A stretch of 64,000 nucleotides of DNA, from NCBI GenBank assembly GCA_025618425.1, contig CM046848.1:26257616-26321615 (forward strand), read 5' to 3'. The notes under the pieces are model-generated. The model was not told the DNA's origin and made no database searches. It saw nothing but the letters and a program-made list of their open reading frames with translations. The DNA is from Heliocidaris tuberculata (taxonomy: Eukaryota > Echinodermata > Echinoidea > Camarodonta > Echinometridae). Every line of letters begins with the position of its first letter. The first letter of the stretch is position 1. A program made the position numbers and the translations under genes. This document shows positions 45,645 through 57,690 of this stretch, piece by piece.

Positions 45645-48461
45645 TAATTTATTTCCAGAAGATTTTAATAGCTTCAGCATTCCAAACTGCATTCCAATTA
45701 ACACCTTTACATGATTGCCTCTATGTGATCAAATTACACAGCACAATATCAAAACAAATGAAAAAAAAGAAGAAAAAGGAATGGACACACCACAGCTTAA
45801 AGGTAGAAACAGAGAATAACACACCACCTGCTATAATCATACACAGAGCTGAAAAATTCAACCTAAACATTTCAGTATTCCATTTGCTGAAAATATATAA
45901 TTTGTCAAGGAAATCTGTACTTCTACTAGAATTAATACTGTAGAATAAAACATGATCTAGGCATCTCAAATCAGCATTTCACATGAAATGTTTTCTCAAA
46001 TTTCATATAAAATACTAGAAAATCAGTACTACATACTTAGCAGCTCTGAATTCGTGATTAATTTGAGGCGTAATTCATGATACATGTACACAGAACAAAA
46101 AATACAAGTACTTCACGATTACAAGTACTGCCGTCAACAAAGAAAATGTTTGTACTTGAAGGTAAACTATAGAAACGCAAATATCATAGCACAAAAGTTT
46201 GGAAAGATACGAGTTGGTAACGTGAACCTACTCCTGAAATATTCAAATTAGGAGGAAAAAATATAGAAAGAGGAGCAATAGATATCCCCTGCACATACCA
46301 ATGATTTTCAATAGAGGTCACCCAATAATATATTTGCAAACTGACTTTGTATAAAGTCACCTCATCACAGCATTGGCAACATATAAAGTGCCTAATATAC
46401 AGGAAAACTGTTTTTTCCATGATCAAAGAATCTCCACTTATGGAAATTCCCAAGAAAGCAAAAGTGAAAACGGAGTCAACCTACAGCATTATGGATACTG
46501 TAACAATAAATCTTACTTTTTTTCTCTCCCCATGCAAGAAAAGCAATGTCCAAATATCTGTCAAGATTCAATTCAATTGGTAACATATCACACATCTATG
46601 TAAAATATGGTGTAAACAATAAAACATCTTTACACACAATATTATTTGAAAGAAAAAGAAAAGTAAGTAGTCAATTATACCTAACACACTGATAAAAACT
46701 ATTAACATTTACTACATTTAAATGCCAAAATGTCACAATACCAAAGTGGTCATAATACTTATAGTCCAATTTAATTGTAAACATTAAAGCTATGGTACAT
46801 GCACATGTAGTCCTGGTGATGATAACAGAAAAGTTCTCCCAGATTATAATCTCTCTTTATATTGAAAAAAAAATTGATATAAAATGCATATTACAGATTA
46901 CAGAAACTGAGAAGAAAATTGAGTACATAGTATATTGGTATTAACAAGACTACCATACAACATACATGTATTGTTCCATGTGGGCTGTTCATTATTATTA
47001 TTTTTTTTTTTTGCTGGTGTAATTATCAGCAATTTTTCCCGATTTCAATTACCAGTACATTTTTACTGGTTCCAACAACCCTGCAAGATCAGGGCCCCGT
47101 CTTACAAAGAGTTGTGATTGATTCGAATCGATCACAAGTCCTCCAATCAATCGCAAATTTCCAATCTATCTCTTAAGTACAGAGTTGCGATTGATATCAA
47201 TTGCAAATTATTTGCAATTATTTGCAATTGATATCACTACATTCACTACATCATTCACTACATCATTTTTAGGTTTTAGACTGAATCTCAAAATACAGTT
47301 TCATAACTCACGATTACCTTCATGTATATCTACATTATATCCTTACAGAATATCATTCACTTGTATGCCTGCCCTAAAGACATGCCATTCACTGAATATG
47401 AAACATTTCACCAGCCTCTATTGACAAATAGTCAAGATTACCATGTGGTGTCATGTAATGAGTCAATTGTGCTTTTTGAACTGTACTACTGTATTTGTAA
47501 ATAAATACAAGTACATGTATATGCATGTACAACGTACATATACAAAACTACATGTACATGTACATTTACCTTTATGATTTTATTTCAAAAGCAATTTAAA
47601 GAGAGCATTTTTAATACTTGAGTAAAATTTATGTGATACAAAATGACAATTATCCAATATTCAGGCATGAAAATATCAAAGAGAGCTATAATGTATATAT
47701 ATTAGGAAAGATAATACATTTAGTAGGGCTCAACACTAATAAAGCTACAAGGATGAGGACAAATCACCATTTCAACTTCAGAATGAACTTCAAATTCTAA
47801 CAACTGCTGAGACTACGGATATTATATTATCAGAAGATAGAGCATGACCCTCTTTTTAATACCCATATAAGGTAGCTTAGAGAAATGTAGTGGCATATAA
47901 AACCACAGCTTTTACACAAAAGACTGCATCTAGCCAATTCCTAATCGTCTGTTCACCTATCTTGGATCCAGGTAGTCTAGGCAGGCATATGTATCAACGG
48001 TGGTTATTTAGAAACTGGTGCATTCCTGCCTTGATTAGAAAGATCCACGACAGAAGAAAGGGGAATGTTAACTGACTAGAAGTGTTCCTTTTTAAAAAGC
48101 TGGGCGTTGTCATGAAGTAAGAAACCACCTGTTTACTCCTCGCAATTGCGCTTCATTTCATCAAATGCATCATGTCTTCCTTCCCCCTCTATAGACTTTG
48201 CATGCAAGTGTGTGCATTCACACTAGCAAGTGGTTTCCTTTTCAGGGAGCCTTTTCAGGGCTCTTATTCTACATGGTGTAACCCTGAAAAACTAAACCTA
48301 CAACTGAGTGGTTTCCTATTTCACAATATAGCCATAACCTGTTGTTTTTAGTACATACACCTGTAAGATAACATAATGTTTTGCTGAGCTACATAAAATG
48401 ACACCATTACATAAAAGCTAGTGTCAAGCCCAACATTCGGCAAGGAAATATTTTTACCTAC
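45645..48461 (-). other. Probable 3' untranslated region and flank of the ZIP transporter gene
   Basis: Minus-strand sequence downstream of the ZIP stop codon. An AATAAA on the minus strand is present near 45647-45653, though others may be used nearer the stop. At 47093-47240 lies half of a MITE beginning GGGCCCCGTCTTACAAAGAG with ATTGATATCAATTGC palindromes. No other gene seen. Confidence 0.45.
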
Positions 48462-48713
48462 CTATTCATACAAAGCTATAAGATACATAAGACCAACCCC
48501 AGCTAGGAGACCAGCAATCTCCATGACGCTCTGTTTGAGGGTAGTATCCTCTAGGAGCTCCGGAATGACTGTGACAGTCGCGATGTAGATGAAGCCTCCT
48601 GCAGTGATGGGTAGCACCCAGACAGAGGTGGTGTCCCCTGCTCCTTCAGCTAGGAGAGCACAGATGCACCCTGCCAAAGCTCCAATGGCTGTCAATAGCT
48701 GCAGGTACATTGC
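48462..48713 (-). CDS. slc39a7: ZIP zinc transporter, SLC39A7 (ZIP7/KE4)-like, last coding exon
   Basis: ZIP7 moves zinc from the endoplasmic reticulum and Golgi into the cytosol. The exon encodes [15 protein letters not shown] to the end, 83 residues plus TAG. Two or three hydrophobic segments are present: one around [18 protein letters not shown], one around [25 protein letters not shown] with the conserved Pro-Glu of the penultimate helix, and [19 protein letters not shown], which ends in Glu as ZIP7 does. A CTAACAG acceptor directly precedes the exon on the minus strand. Upstream exons, including the HELP zinc-site helix, are not found up to 64000, so this is 5' partial. The SLC39A13 tail is less similar. 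Convergent with UBR4. Confidence 0.88.
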   Translation of the reverse strand, partial: AMYLQLLTAIGALAGCICALLAEGAGDTTSVWVLPITAGGFIYIATVTVIPELLEDTTLKQSVMEIAGLLAGVGLMYLIALYE

Positions 48714-49014
48714 CTGTTAGAATGAAGATACCAATGATGTCTGAGTTATTCATGTACAATCTAACCGTTCTGGTGTGGTATTCCAAGATTTATTTTATCT
48801 CAGATAAATACTGCAACATTTATTAATTAAAAACTGCAGCTTTGAAATAAAAGAACACATCTGGCTTATCAGCATTGGAAGGGCTCAGCTTTATCTTTAA
48901 TAGTTTTCACTGATAAAAACAACCTCTTACATTACAATCAGTTATTTAGAGAACAACATTCTACTGCATTTGCTTTAACTGAAATATAAGATCAGTAGAT
49001 TCATTGATAATAAG

Positions 49015-49910
49015 GAAATAATGCTTATTTTATTTATTGATTTATCCAAAGCATTTGATTGTTAGGATCATGGCATACATGTACTTCTAGGTAAATTATA
49101 TCATCATGCTATATACGGAATTATGTTGAACTGGTTGTAATTATATGTGCAATGGTAAACAATAAACTACTAATTCTGTAATCATCTCAGTTGAATAGTA
49201 TTATATGTGGCGTACCACAAGGATCTATTCTTGGTCCCCTGCTTTTTCTTTTGTATATGATAATATCAGATTCTGTTCTAGTGTTTTACATTTCATTCTA
49301 TTCACTGATGATACTATAACAACAACATTTCAGTTCTTAAGGAAATCTTGAATGTTGAGTTGAAAAAGTGCAATCTTGGTTTTTAGATAAAAGGCTAATT
49401 CTGAACGCTCCAAAATCTCAATTAAACATACACATGAACATTGATATACCCATATTTAAACTATTATGTAATATTACATGTATATGGACTTCAACCTTTG
49501 ATTGTAATTTACTTCGATTACACAGAATACAAATTAATTTAAGCTGTCATAGTGATGTGTAATTTACAATTTAATGCTCCTACTTGACCTTCATTTGTGC
49601 ATTATAACATCTTGAATATTTATGAGCTATACAATCTTAGTTTAGCTTATTTGATGTATTCTTGCCACAAACAACTTTTACTGTGGTCATTTTTTTGTAT
49701 TTAAATCCGATGTAAACACACATTCAACCTGTACAGCAAATGATTTTAATATTCCATTAGTGAGAACTGACTTGTAAAAAAGGTCAATATTTTTTCTGGT
49801 CCAAAATTGTGGAATTTCCTTCCATTTTAATACATTGAGAAACAGTCCATCTTTGAAAACTTTTAAAAGAATTATGAAATAATTCTTAATTGAAGTATTT
49901 CTTTGTACAG
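49015..49910 (+). pseudogene. Heavily decayed non-LTR reverse transcriptase
   Basis: Fragments in different frames give, in order, FIYLSKAFDC, a VPQGSILGPLLFLLY-like block near 49210-49258, an FTDDT catalytic box near 49298-49312, WFLDKRLILNAPKSQL near 49372-49420, and a tail like SLKTF near 49850. Many stops and indels. It shares the general RT layout with 12075-13137 but is older and not closely similar in sequence. Confidence 0.8.
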
Positions 49911-52097
49911 GGTGCAATCATGTTTTCCCTTTTCCTCTACTTCTATACCATCCTTTCTTATCCACTCTTCTTCGGTACTATTGTCCTGTCTTGTTTTGTT
50001 TTGTATGATGTTTGACGAATGTTCTTTTACAAGTATTCTAGCATATTGTTTTACATTTTAATGTTATACGTAGGGGGCAAAATACCCTAGAATTTTTAAT
50101 CTTTACTTTGTCTCCTACTCATTGAAGCTATGTATTTTGTTATGTTGGTTTAATGATTTATACATGTATGTACATGTATGATCTATTAATTTGAATGTAT
50201 GTTTATCTTACTTTTATAAGCTAACTTTTATGAGATGTGTGCTGCTCTCAAAACTGTCTTGGGTAATAATGGGGTAGGTGTCTGTTTATACCATACCTAA
50301 ACTTATCTCGGAGCGCCCCGAAACCCGTCTCGGCCAACATCAAAAGGTGGTCCGAGACAGGTCTGCTCAAAAGCGATCTCGGGTAGGTTTTGTGTGTTTA
50401 CACCTAAACAGAAGGGTACAAAAGATCTTTCTCAGGGGGCCCTGAGATAGGATGGGACTTGGTGTAACAGGGATTTATAGACGTCATCAATATGGACTGG
50501 TGAATATTGTTAATGAGTCACTTATGAGTAAATAATGAAATAACTGCCAACAAAGCAGAAAAATTTAATCCAATAGAATACGTTAAAAAGGAATTTATTA
50601 GATGAAATTACATTGTATTTCATCTGAAAGTTTGCAAGAACATCATCATTGGCACTCGCTATGCATCGGAAATGACAATATTGGTAAGCATACTGAATTC
50701 ATCTTTTCTGTACAATAAACCAAATGATTCATATGTACATCTGTATGCTCACATTATACTCATTATATTAAAGATTGTGTTGAGGTATATGTATATCCTC
50801 CTAGAGTGGTTGAAATTTCCTTTTGTTGAAACATGTATTTTGCAAATTATTCTCTAAAGAGAGAGAAATGATCCATACAAGTCCTTAACAAAATGCTGGC
50901 ATCATTCTTTCTTGTTTTAAATTGAATATTTCAACATAATATGGAAGAAACATTACCACTGCTAATGTATTGTTATGTCTTTGTAGTAAAATCAATATAA
51001 ATCAGTGAAGTATGATATTTGTTTTTCAGACTGCTCATTTTTTTCTTCATTTTTTAACTGAACATAATTTCATGGAAAACATGTAATGCACCTTTGTATT
51101 CATGTGTTTATAAAAGTTAATATAAGCCTACTACAATGTGATTATTTTTTTTTTCCAGAATGCTTATTTCTTGTTTCTGACCAACACTATACTGGAAACT
51201 GCATAGCATCTTCTTCATATTTCCAAAGGAATATCTTGATGAAACTGCAGCTACATGTAAACACTCTTCATTGAAGAAATAAAGAAGACATTCAGTATAT
51301 ATAGAAGCTGATCACTGGTCAACAACAGCACAAACATTATAAGGTATATTTATGAACTTCCAAAAATACACTCCACTTTTAAACTTCATTCTGCACTTAT
51401 TAGGATCCATTGGAAATTTCCATATTTGCATTCTATTTGATTCTGAATAACATTTTGCTGTGACATAAATTCCACAGTGTACATCATATCCAAAAAGTCA
51501 CTAGACAATCTGTTGTGTAACACTAAAGAACACAGAAGCAGATCATTTGGGTTCCTGCATCTTCAACTTGAATGGCCTGTAATTTGACTGGCAAGCATAA
51601 CAGAGCATGATCCACAATAAATGATTTATCCATCGCATCTACTCAGGCCTTCCAACTTGGAAATTTTTTCGACAATTTTGATCCGTGATGTGAACTGATC
51701 ACACTCAACAAGAGTCAACATCTAACCAAGGAGCTGAAATTTACATCAGAAGCAACACTTCATTTTCTACAAAAACTACGGTGCCTCGTTGGCGTGATAG
51801 TACAGGCATATCAGAAGTTCAAGGTTTAGCAAATTTATGTTCCATCTACTCAGAATAAGCAAATTCTTCTGCAGAGCCTGCTATTTCAAGGTGCTAACTT
51901 TGCCTTTTTTTCCAGAAAAAGAATTAGACATCATATCATATATTTCATAGAAATTCTTTTTCAAGGTTTTACACCAGGATTTATTTATACATTTTAGGAA
52001 GTTCTAGTTGAACCTAACTTGGGCCTAGGTATATTTTGGGGATATTGATTGTACTTGGCAGATTTGCTAATTGTGACTGTTAAGAAGTGCAAATATT

Positions 52098-52232
52098 AGA
52101 GGGTGAATTAAGGTGCACATCTTAATTTCCCATATCTATGTGACAGTACAAGAGTGACATAGCAACATTCCTGTCGGTGCCCACTTTAATGTTCAGCAAA
52201 CCCAAAGCTTATTTCATTAGCCAAACATCTGT
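52098..52232 (+). pseudogene. Truncated first-Ig-domain relic upstream of gene C
   Basis: AGAGGGTGAA, TATGTGACAGTACAAGAGTGAC, GCAACATTCCT and GTTCAGCAAACCC...GAGCTTATTTCATTAGC-like sequence repeats the coding region 52331-52460 of gene C with frame-breaking changes. It ends just before the GTAAGTTTCA motif 20-some bases before the ATG. The same relic sits before gene D, so it predates the C/D duplication. Confidence 0.85.
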
Positions 52233-52252
52233 AAGTTTCAATAAAAGATAAA

Positions 52253-53185
52253 ATGGGTCTTAAAACTATTTTTATAACATTGATCATGTTCAGCAGATAC
52301 ACTGGACGTAATTCTACAGTTGTGCATGTATCAGAGGGTGAAATGGCGCAACTTAAATTTAACTATCCATGTGACATTACAAGAGTGACCTTGCAACATT
52401 CCTATCAGCATCCATTTTACAGTTCAGCAAACCCGGAGCTTATTTCATTAGCTGAAAATAAAAAACTCATCAATAAGAATGAGTCTAAAAGTGACAATTG
52501 CTCAATTCATCTAACTATTGACCCTGTTCTGAGAGATGATGAAGGTACATATATTCTCACCACTTACAAGAATGGTCAGATGCTACCCGACTTCCCAAGA
52601 ATTGGGCTACGTGTTAATTATCCACCGGGCAAAGCATCATGTACATCAAGCAATGACTATGATGATGGGGAGTGGGTCTCATTGAATTGCACAGCTCCAG
52701 TTGGCAATCTAGCGGGTCATATTATTTGCTATCAAAATGATACAAGACTTCCTTCAATGACTAAACCAACAGAAAGTGGTGAAATTTTAAGTCAGGTCAT
52801 ACTGGTTAGATTTATAGCAGAACCTGTGCATTGCTGTGCTTCTATCTCTGACAAATATATAGAAAGAAATGAATGTAATGACTGTGCATGGAATCCCATT
52901 CAAAATATTGCTTTAACAAACTCCTCAGACTCTATTCACACTTCCTTGCCTATTCAAGTTCACACAAAAAACAAAAATCTCCTACATGTCGATCCTACTC
53001 TTTCTTCCAATTCAGAGACTGGAGCCGGAAGTTTGACTACGAAAGAGATGCAATGTACATGTAATGACTATTATTGGCAATTTGTTGTAGCGATGAGTAT
53101 TTTACTTCCGACAGCAGTAGTTTTAGCAGCATACTCATGCTTGTGTTGTTACAAGATTAGGGAAATGCGTGGAAACTCAGGGTAA
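52253..53185 (+). CDS. Receptor gene C: two-Ig-like-domain membrane protein with shortened tail
   Basis: Single-exon frame of 310 residues, closest to the gene at 60617. Signal peptide [18 protein letters not shown], likely N-glycosylation at Asn 20 (NST), first Ig-like domain with YPCDITRVTLQHSY and RDDEGTYIL (no F-strand Cys), second with WVSLNCTAPVGN and PVHCCASIS, a stalk, and a membrane segment (about 275-299, ending LAAYSCLCC). The cytoplasmic tail is only about 11 residues. Its stop codon (TAA 53183-53185) lies one base before an inserted hairpin element. Sequence matching the end of the gene D tail is found beyond the insertions (about 53845-53890). So the tail was cut short by mobile elements. 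The surface part is intact. Confidence 0.83.
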   Translation: MGLKTIFITLIMFSRYTGRNSTVVHVSEGEMAQLKFNYPCDITRVTLQHSYQHPFYSSANPELISLAENKKLINKNESKSDNCSIHLTIDPVLRDDEGTYILTTYKNGQMLPDFPRIGLRVNYPPGKASCTSSNDYDDGEWVSLNCTAPVGNLAGHIICYQNDTRLPSMTKPTESGEILSQVILVRFIAEPVHCCASISDKYIERNECNDCAWNPIQNIALTNSSDSIHTSLPIQVHTKNKNLLHVDPTLSSNSETGAGSLTTKEMQCTCNDYYWQFVVAMSILLPTAVVLAAYSCLCCYKIREMRGNSG

Positions 53186-53186
53186 C

Positions 53187-53413
53187 CTCGCTAGTCATAA
53201 GGACCGCTATTCATAAGGACCACTATCCATAACACGTGACTAAATGAATAGCGGTTTTGTACGAATAGTGGTCCTTCTGAATAGCGAGCAAACCATAAAT
53301 TTCCTCGCTATTCATAAGGACATCCATTCATATGGACCACTATTCAGAACTACTCATAAGAACTGCTATTCATAGCGCGTGTTAAATGAATAGCGGTTCT
53401 TATGAATAGCGAG
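53187..53413. mobile_element. Palindromic MITE with CTCGCTATTCATAAGGACC units
   Basis: Repeated direct and inverted copies of CTCGCTA-TTCATAAGGACC and ATGAATAGCGG, ending TATGAATAGCGAG as the complement of the start. About 227 bp. Inserted at the end of the gene C coding region; not present in gene D. Confidence 0.85.
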
Positions 53414-53431
53414 CGGACCCGAGAATCTCAA

Positions 53432-53839
53432 CCCTTTTGAGACAATTTACCACATTTTGTGGTTTTGCTAAATAAGTTTTGATTCAGAGCTCTAAAAAAT
53501 ATACCAGATGCATGAGTAGAAAGAGCAAAAATTTCTGCACACACTATGTCCATTTTTGTTTCATGACCATATTGCATTTGATGCCAGGAATTTTTAAAAC
53601 AACAATAAGCTTTAAAATCCTTAAATTGGCAACACATTGCGAGGTTCAAAATCATTGTTTTTCATCAAAATCGGCAATTTTTCAACTTATCAACAATATT
53701 TTTAACCATGTATATTGTTTTCAAAAACATCACAGCTTATTAGAACCATGTAGCACTAAAAAGAAAAATATAATTGTTGCCAATTTGAAGAACAAAATGT
53801 GATCAATTTAGCCCTTTAATGATTCCTGTCATGAAAGGG
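53432..53839. mobile_element. piggyBac-like MITE, second copy
   Basis: Inverted copy of 18118-18525, with CCCTTTTG and GAAAGGG ends, TTAA at 53840-53843 on one side and a mutated TCAA at 53428-53431 on the other. Present in the gene C tail region but not in the gene D duplicate. Confidence 0.82.
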
Positions 53840-54889
53840 TTAAAATAGTAACAGGAAGCTTGACAGCAGAAATAATCAAGGAGAATAAGGTGAGAAACAA
53901 TAAACAGAACATAATGATGGAATGATAAATCAGTTCACATTAGTTACTGTAATTAATGTTGTTTGATCATCTCATAAAGGATTAAGGATTAAGGATTGAT
54001 TGATTTATTACCACCAAGAACATTTAAGTACAATACATTTTTTATACAATGATATTTACATAAAAAGGAAGAAAAGCATTGGTTGGTAATAGGGGCCAGA
54101 TAATAGCACACGTGCTAGTCGAGCCTGACCCACAACAGAAAAAACAAGTATTATTAAAAATAATAATAGTTAAATATGAAGTACAAAAAGTAGAAAGTAA
54201 AGATATTAAATACATTTCTTGTACATCTACAGACTACATGTATTTGCATGGATGTTTCATTTATGATTTATAAAGATGGCATTCACATTTTTATCTGATA
54301 GGCAATAGACACTGTGAAGTTTCTGGTATGTATTTAAATTATTTACCGGAACTGAAAAGCAAGTCCAAATCTTTTGCCCATTATTGCCATGAAATGATGA
54401 AAACTCAATAAATAAGTGCCATATTTGACATAGTGCTATACATGTAGTAGGCGCGGTCAAACGAAAAGCATGATCGGCTAAGAGTACATTTTAACAGTGA
54501 TTATAATTGGAGTAGCAATGATAAATAGGCATGTCAGAGGGGGGGGGGGGGGAGGGGAGAGGGTAACCTAAAAAAAAGATAAAATTCCCTTATAGTTTTC
54601 AGAATACAGACTTGGAGGTATGTTGAGGGTATGTCAAATTTGGGACTCAACATAGAAGTGAACATAGTTTTCATAATATGGCCCCTGATGATGAAGCAGG
54701 TATTCTGCTTGAAAAACTTAGTTGCAGGTGTGTTAAATCTGTCTGGTTTGGGTATAAGAGGAAGATGCATATATGTACATGGAAGGGGAGGTACATGTAC
54801 TAAGAAAATTCAGTGATTTATGCATTCTAAAAGACGTACTACCATGACTATAATCACAAAAATATGTTTTTTCTAGCTTGGGGGTATAT

Positions 54890-55065
54890 AAAATGGATTT
54901 TTTTTTCTTTTCATCTTTCTTTGTTTCTTCTTTCATTCTTTCTTTTTCCCCTTCCTTTTCTTTCTTTCCTTCTCCTTTCTTTTCTCTTTTTTTTTTTCAT
55001 TTTCCTTTCTTTTTCTCATGGAACTTCTTTTTTTTTTTTTTTTTTTTTTTTTGGGGGGGGGGGTG
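54890..55065. repeat. Polypyrimidine and poly(T)-poly(G) tract
   Basis: TTTC/TTCC-rich stretch followed by about 22 T and 10 G. Low-complexity; open frames are by-products. Confidence 0.75.
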
Positions 55066-55389
55066 CTGCAGCCCTCCCAGCCCCCACCAGTATGCCAGTG
55101 ATATCATGTATACCAGTATGGTTATTTTGTAGTAATTACAAACAACTCTGTTAGCCTGTCATTTCCTCTGATTTCAGGTTATTCATACAGGTATTTAATC
55201 TGGGCCAAGCAATTGTGATGTAAATTGTCATCGTGCGTATCCATTGTTAAGCCTTTATACACTTAAACACATACACATTACTTTGCCTATGCACTTCGAT
55301 ATCATATGTAATATGGCAAAATGTTGCCCTCTTTTTTAGTATAGTAGTCTATGGGGAAAACCCAGAAGAGGGCAATATGGAAAATATTG

Positions 55390-56040
55390 CCCCCTCCGAT
55401 AACGGATTCGGAATGTACAATATGACAAGAATCACTGTACATAGCACATCATAATCTGATTTGGTATAGAATAACATTAGTCATGTGTATGATTAAAACC
55501 ATTTTATGTAAATACAGTAGTACATCATATTGCAGTGTAGCTAACATTTAGACGTCGATTAAATCTTTTTATAAAAATTGCAGCCTGATTTGTAAAAAGA
55601 TGTTAATGTGAATAATACATTATATTGCTAACATGTTGATGTTGGTTTTTCTAATAAAAATTCTAGCCTGCAATTACTATCTATTATTATACTATTATTA
55701 TCTTTTCTGCAAATATATCATAAATAACGTGCAGTATAACAAGAATCATTGTAACACGTCCTAATCTGATTTAGTTCTCATAACATTTGAGTCATAAATG
55801 TTTATGATTAAAAAAAAAACCATCTTATGCAAATAATACATCATATTGTTTACGGTACGTGTAGATGATGGTATTTCTAATAAAAATTTCGGACTGCAAT
55901 TACTACACTATTTCTGCTTTATTTTTCACACTGCATGCTAGTATATTGTAATCATTGTAACACGTCCTTATCAGATTTGGTATATAGTTCTCATAACATG
56001 TGTTTCTATTGAATTATTTTAATGATTCAAACACATCTTA
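55390..56040. repeat. Tandem array of about 220-bp units, downstream of gene C
   Basis: Units recur with ATATGACAAGAATCATTGTA, ACACGTCCTAATCTGATTT, AGTTCTCATAACAT, CATCATATTG and GCAATTACTA in the same order at about 55420, 55720 and 55930, and again at about 57230-57420. The same unit appears downstream of gene D at 63180-63730. AT-rich, no protein. Confidence 0.78.
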
Positions 56041-56579
56041 CTTAAAAGTTGCATTACAGTGTGTCACAAAAAAATGCAACAAGATTTTGATTGATAATAT
56101 CTTAAATGTACTCACCATCATCAATGTAATTTTGCAGGTAATATTATGGTAGAATCACCTACCTTTTATGTGAATTTCACTTGTAAGGACTTAAGCTAAA
56201 CCAAGAAAGTTAGAACTGTTTTTGTAAAAGGTAGCATTTTTCAAATGTTACAAGGAGAGCGCATTAAACAGTATCAGTGCACAATAAGGGTATACCTATT
56301 GCCTGAACATTTCACATCAAACTCTCAAATTAACTTCAATTCTTGGTACAGAAGGGGTTTCAAGAATTAATACTCACTGTCATTTACACAAATGTTAGGG
56401 TAATTTATTCTTTAGTATCTCTTTTATAGAGGCATATTGGCCATGTAGAACAAAATTTTAAAAATGTTGGGAGAAACCAAGAGAACATGTTAAGCAGTGG
56501 TAATAAATCTTCTACGAATGGATCATAATTAATTCAATGTTTGTTGTTTGTTGCTTTTAAAAATAAATATTTGAAGAGT

Positions 56580-56785
56580 TGAATAAAATTTTATTACATT
56601 TGTCATTCCCAATTAAAACAATGTTTAGTTGATTCCTACCGTATCGTGCTCAACACAGTGATTTAAATATGAATGAGTTGAATAAGTATTACATTTGTCA
56701 TTTCCATTTAAAACAATGTTTAGTAGATTCCTACAGTACAGTGCTCAGGACACATTGATTTAAATATGAATGAGTTGAAGAAGGG
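56580..56785. repeat. Two-copy tandem repeat of about 105 bp
   Basis: TTTGTCATTCCCAATTAAAA...AAATATGAATGAGTTGAA is repeated as TTTGTCATTTCCATTTAAAA...AAATATGAATGAGTTGAAG. Function unknown. Confidence 0.75.
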
Positions 56786-57690
56786 AGTAAATCACCAGTT
56801 TAATCAAAGACTAATTGGAATAGTTAATTTTGTTTCTTGTACTTGAAAGATATTTTGAATGCATATTCATTACATTTTACACATGAAATATCATTCTAAA
56901 ATGTGTCAGTAGTGATTTCAACTAAAAGTTATAAGTTGGAATGACTCCATTAGAAAGGTTTGTCATGAAATGCAGAAGCAACAGGTGCACTGATGCTATT
57001 CCACGCACTTTCCTTTGAAAAATGGTATGTTTTAAAAAAAAACAATCATAACTTTCTAGTTTCAGCTTAAATTTTTCTGAAATCTGCAGGAAGTTTAGGA
57101 GATACTGAGCTACAAAATTGCATTAAAGATGGTTGAGTACTTCTTTTAAATATATTGTATATCAAAATCTCATTGCATTTTTTTTTTTTTTTGGAGACAC
57201 CCCATACATTGTGGTATAGCTTACATGTACATGTAGATGTTTGTTCTTGTAATGAAAATTGTAGCCTGCAATTACTACCGTTTTACTTTTCACTGCATAC
57301 ACAAGTATATTGCCAATTATGCACAAGACGACAAGAATCATTGTGAAACGTCCTTATCAGAATGTGTTGATAGTTCTCATGTAAATAGTGCATATATGTA
57401 TGAGCTTGTTTATGATTGAATGATATTTACTGTAATAAATTAAGATGCATTTAATAGGGATAACCTTGACCAGCATTTGCCATTTGTTGATTCCATTTGC
57501 TGAATAATGTAATTGTCATGCCATAATTTAATGTAACTTGTACATTTAGGTAAAAAATAAATACCATACCATTTTGATTTCTGAGTCTACATTCTAGTCC
57601 TTTCATGACTTTATGATGGATTGGAGGACTTCTGATCATTTTGCAACTCTGAAGATTGACCCATAATTCATTTAAAATATACATAAAATA

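Larger units (their letters stand above)
50240..57690. repeat. Segmental duplicate 3, carrying gene C
   Basis: Sequence from about 50240 recurs from about 58628 onward at an offset near 8.36-8.39 kb. The match covers a GAGCGCCCCGAAACC repeat, GGCACTCGCTATGCATCGG, about 1.5 kb of upstream flank, the coding region, and downstream ATCTTTTGCCCATTATTGCC and TTTGATTTCTGAGTCTA segments. This copy is longer because of insertions at 53187-53839 and additional arrays downstream. Confidence 0.85.

Noticed and set aside
53479..53802. 107-residue frame after gene C
   Set aside because: It lies inside a piggyBac-like MITE whose other copy does not keep the same frame.
54864..55154. Phe/Ser-rich hydrophobic frame
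   Set aside because: Low-complexity polypyrimidine and poly(T)-poly(G) tract.
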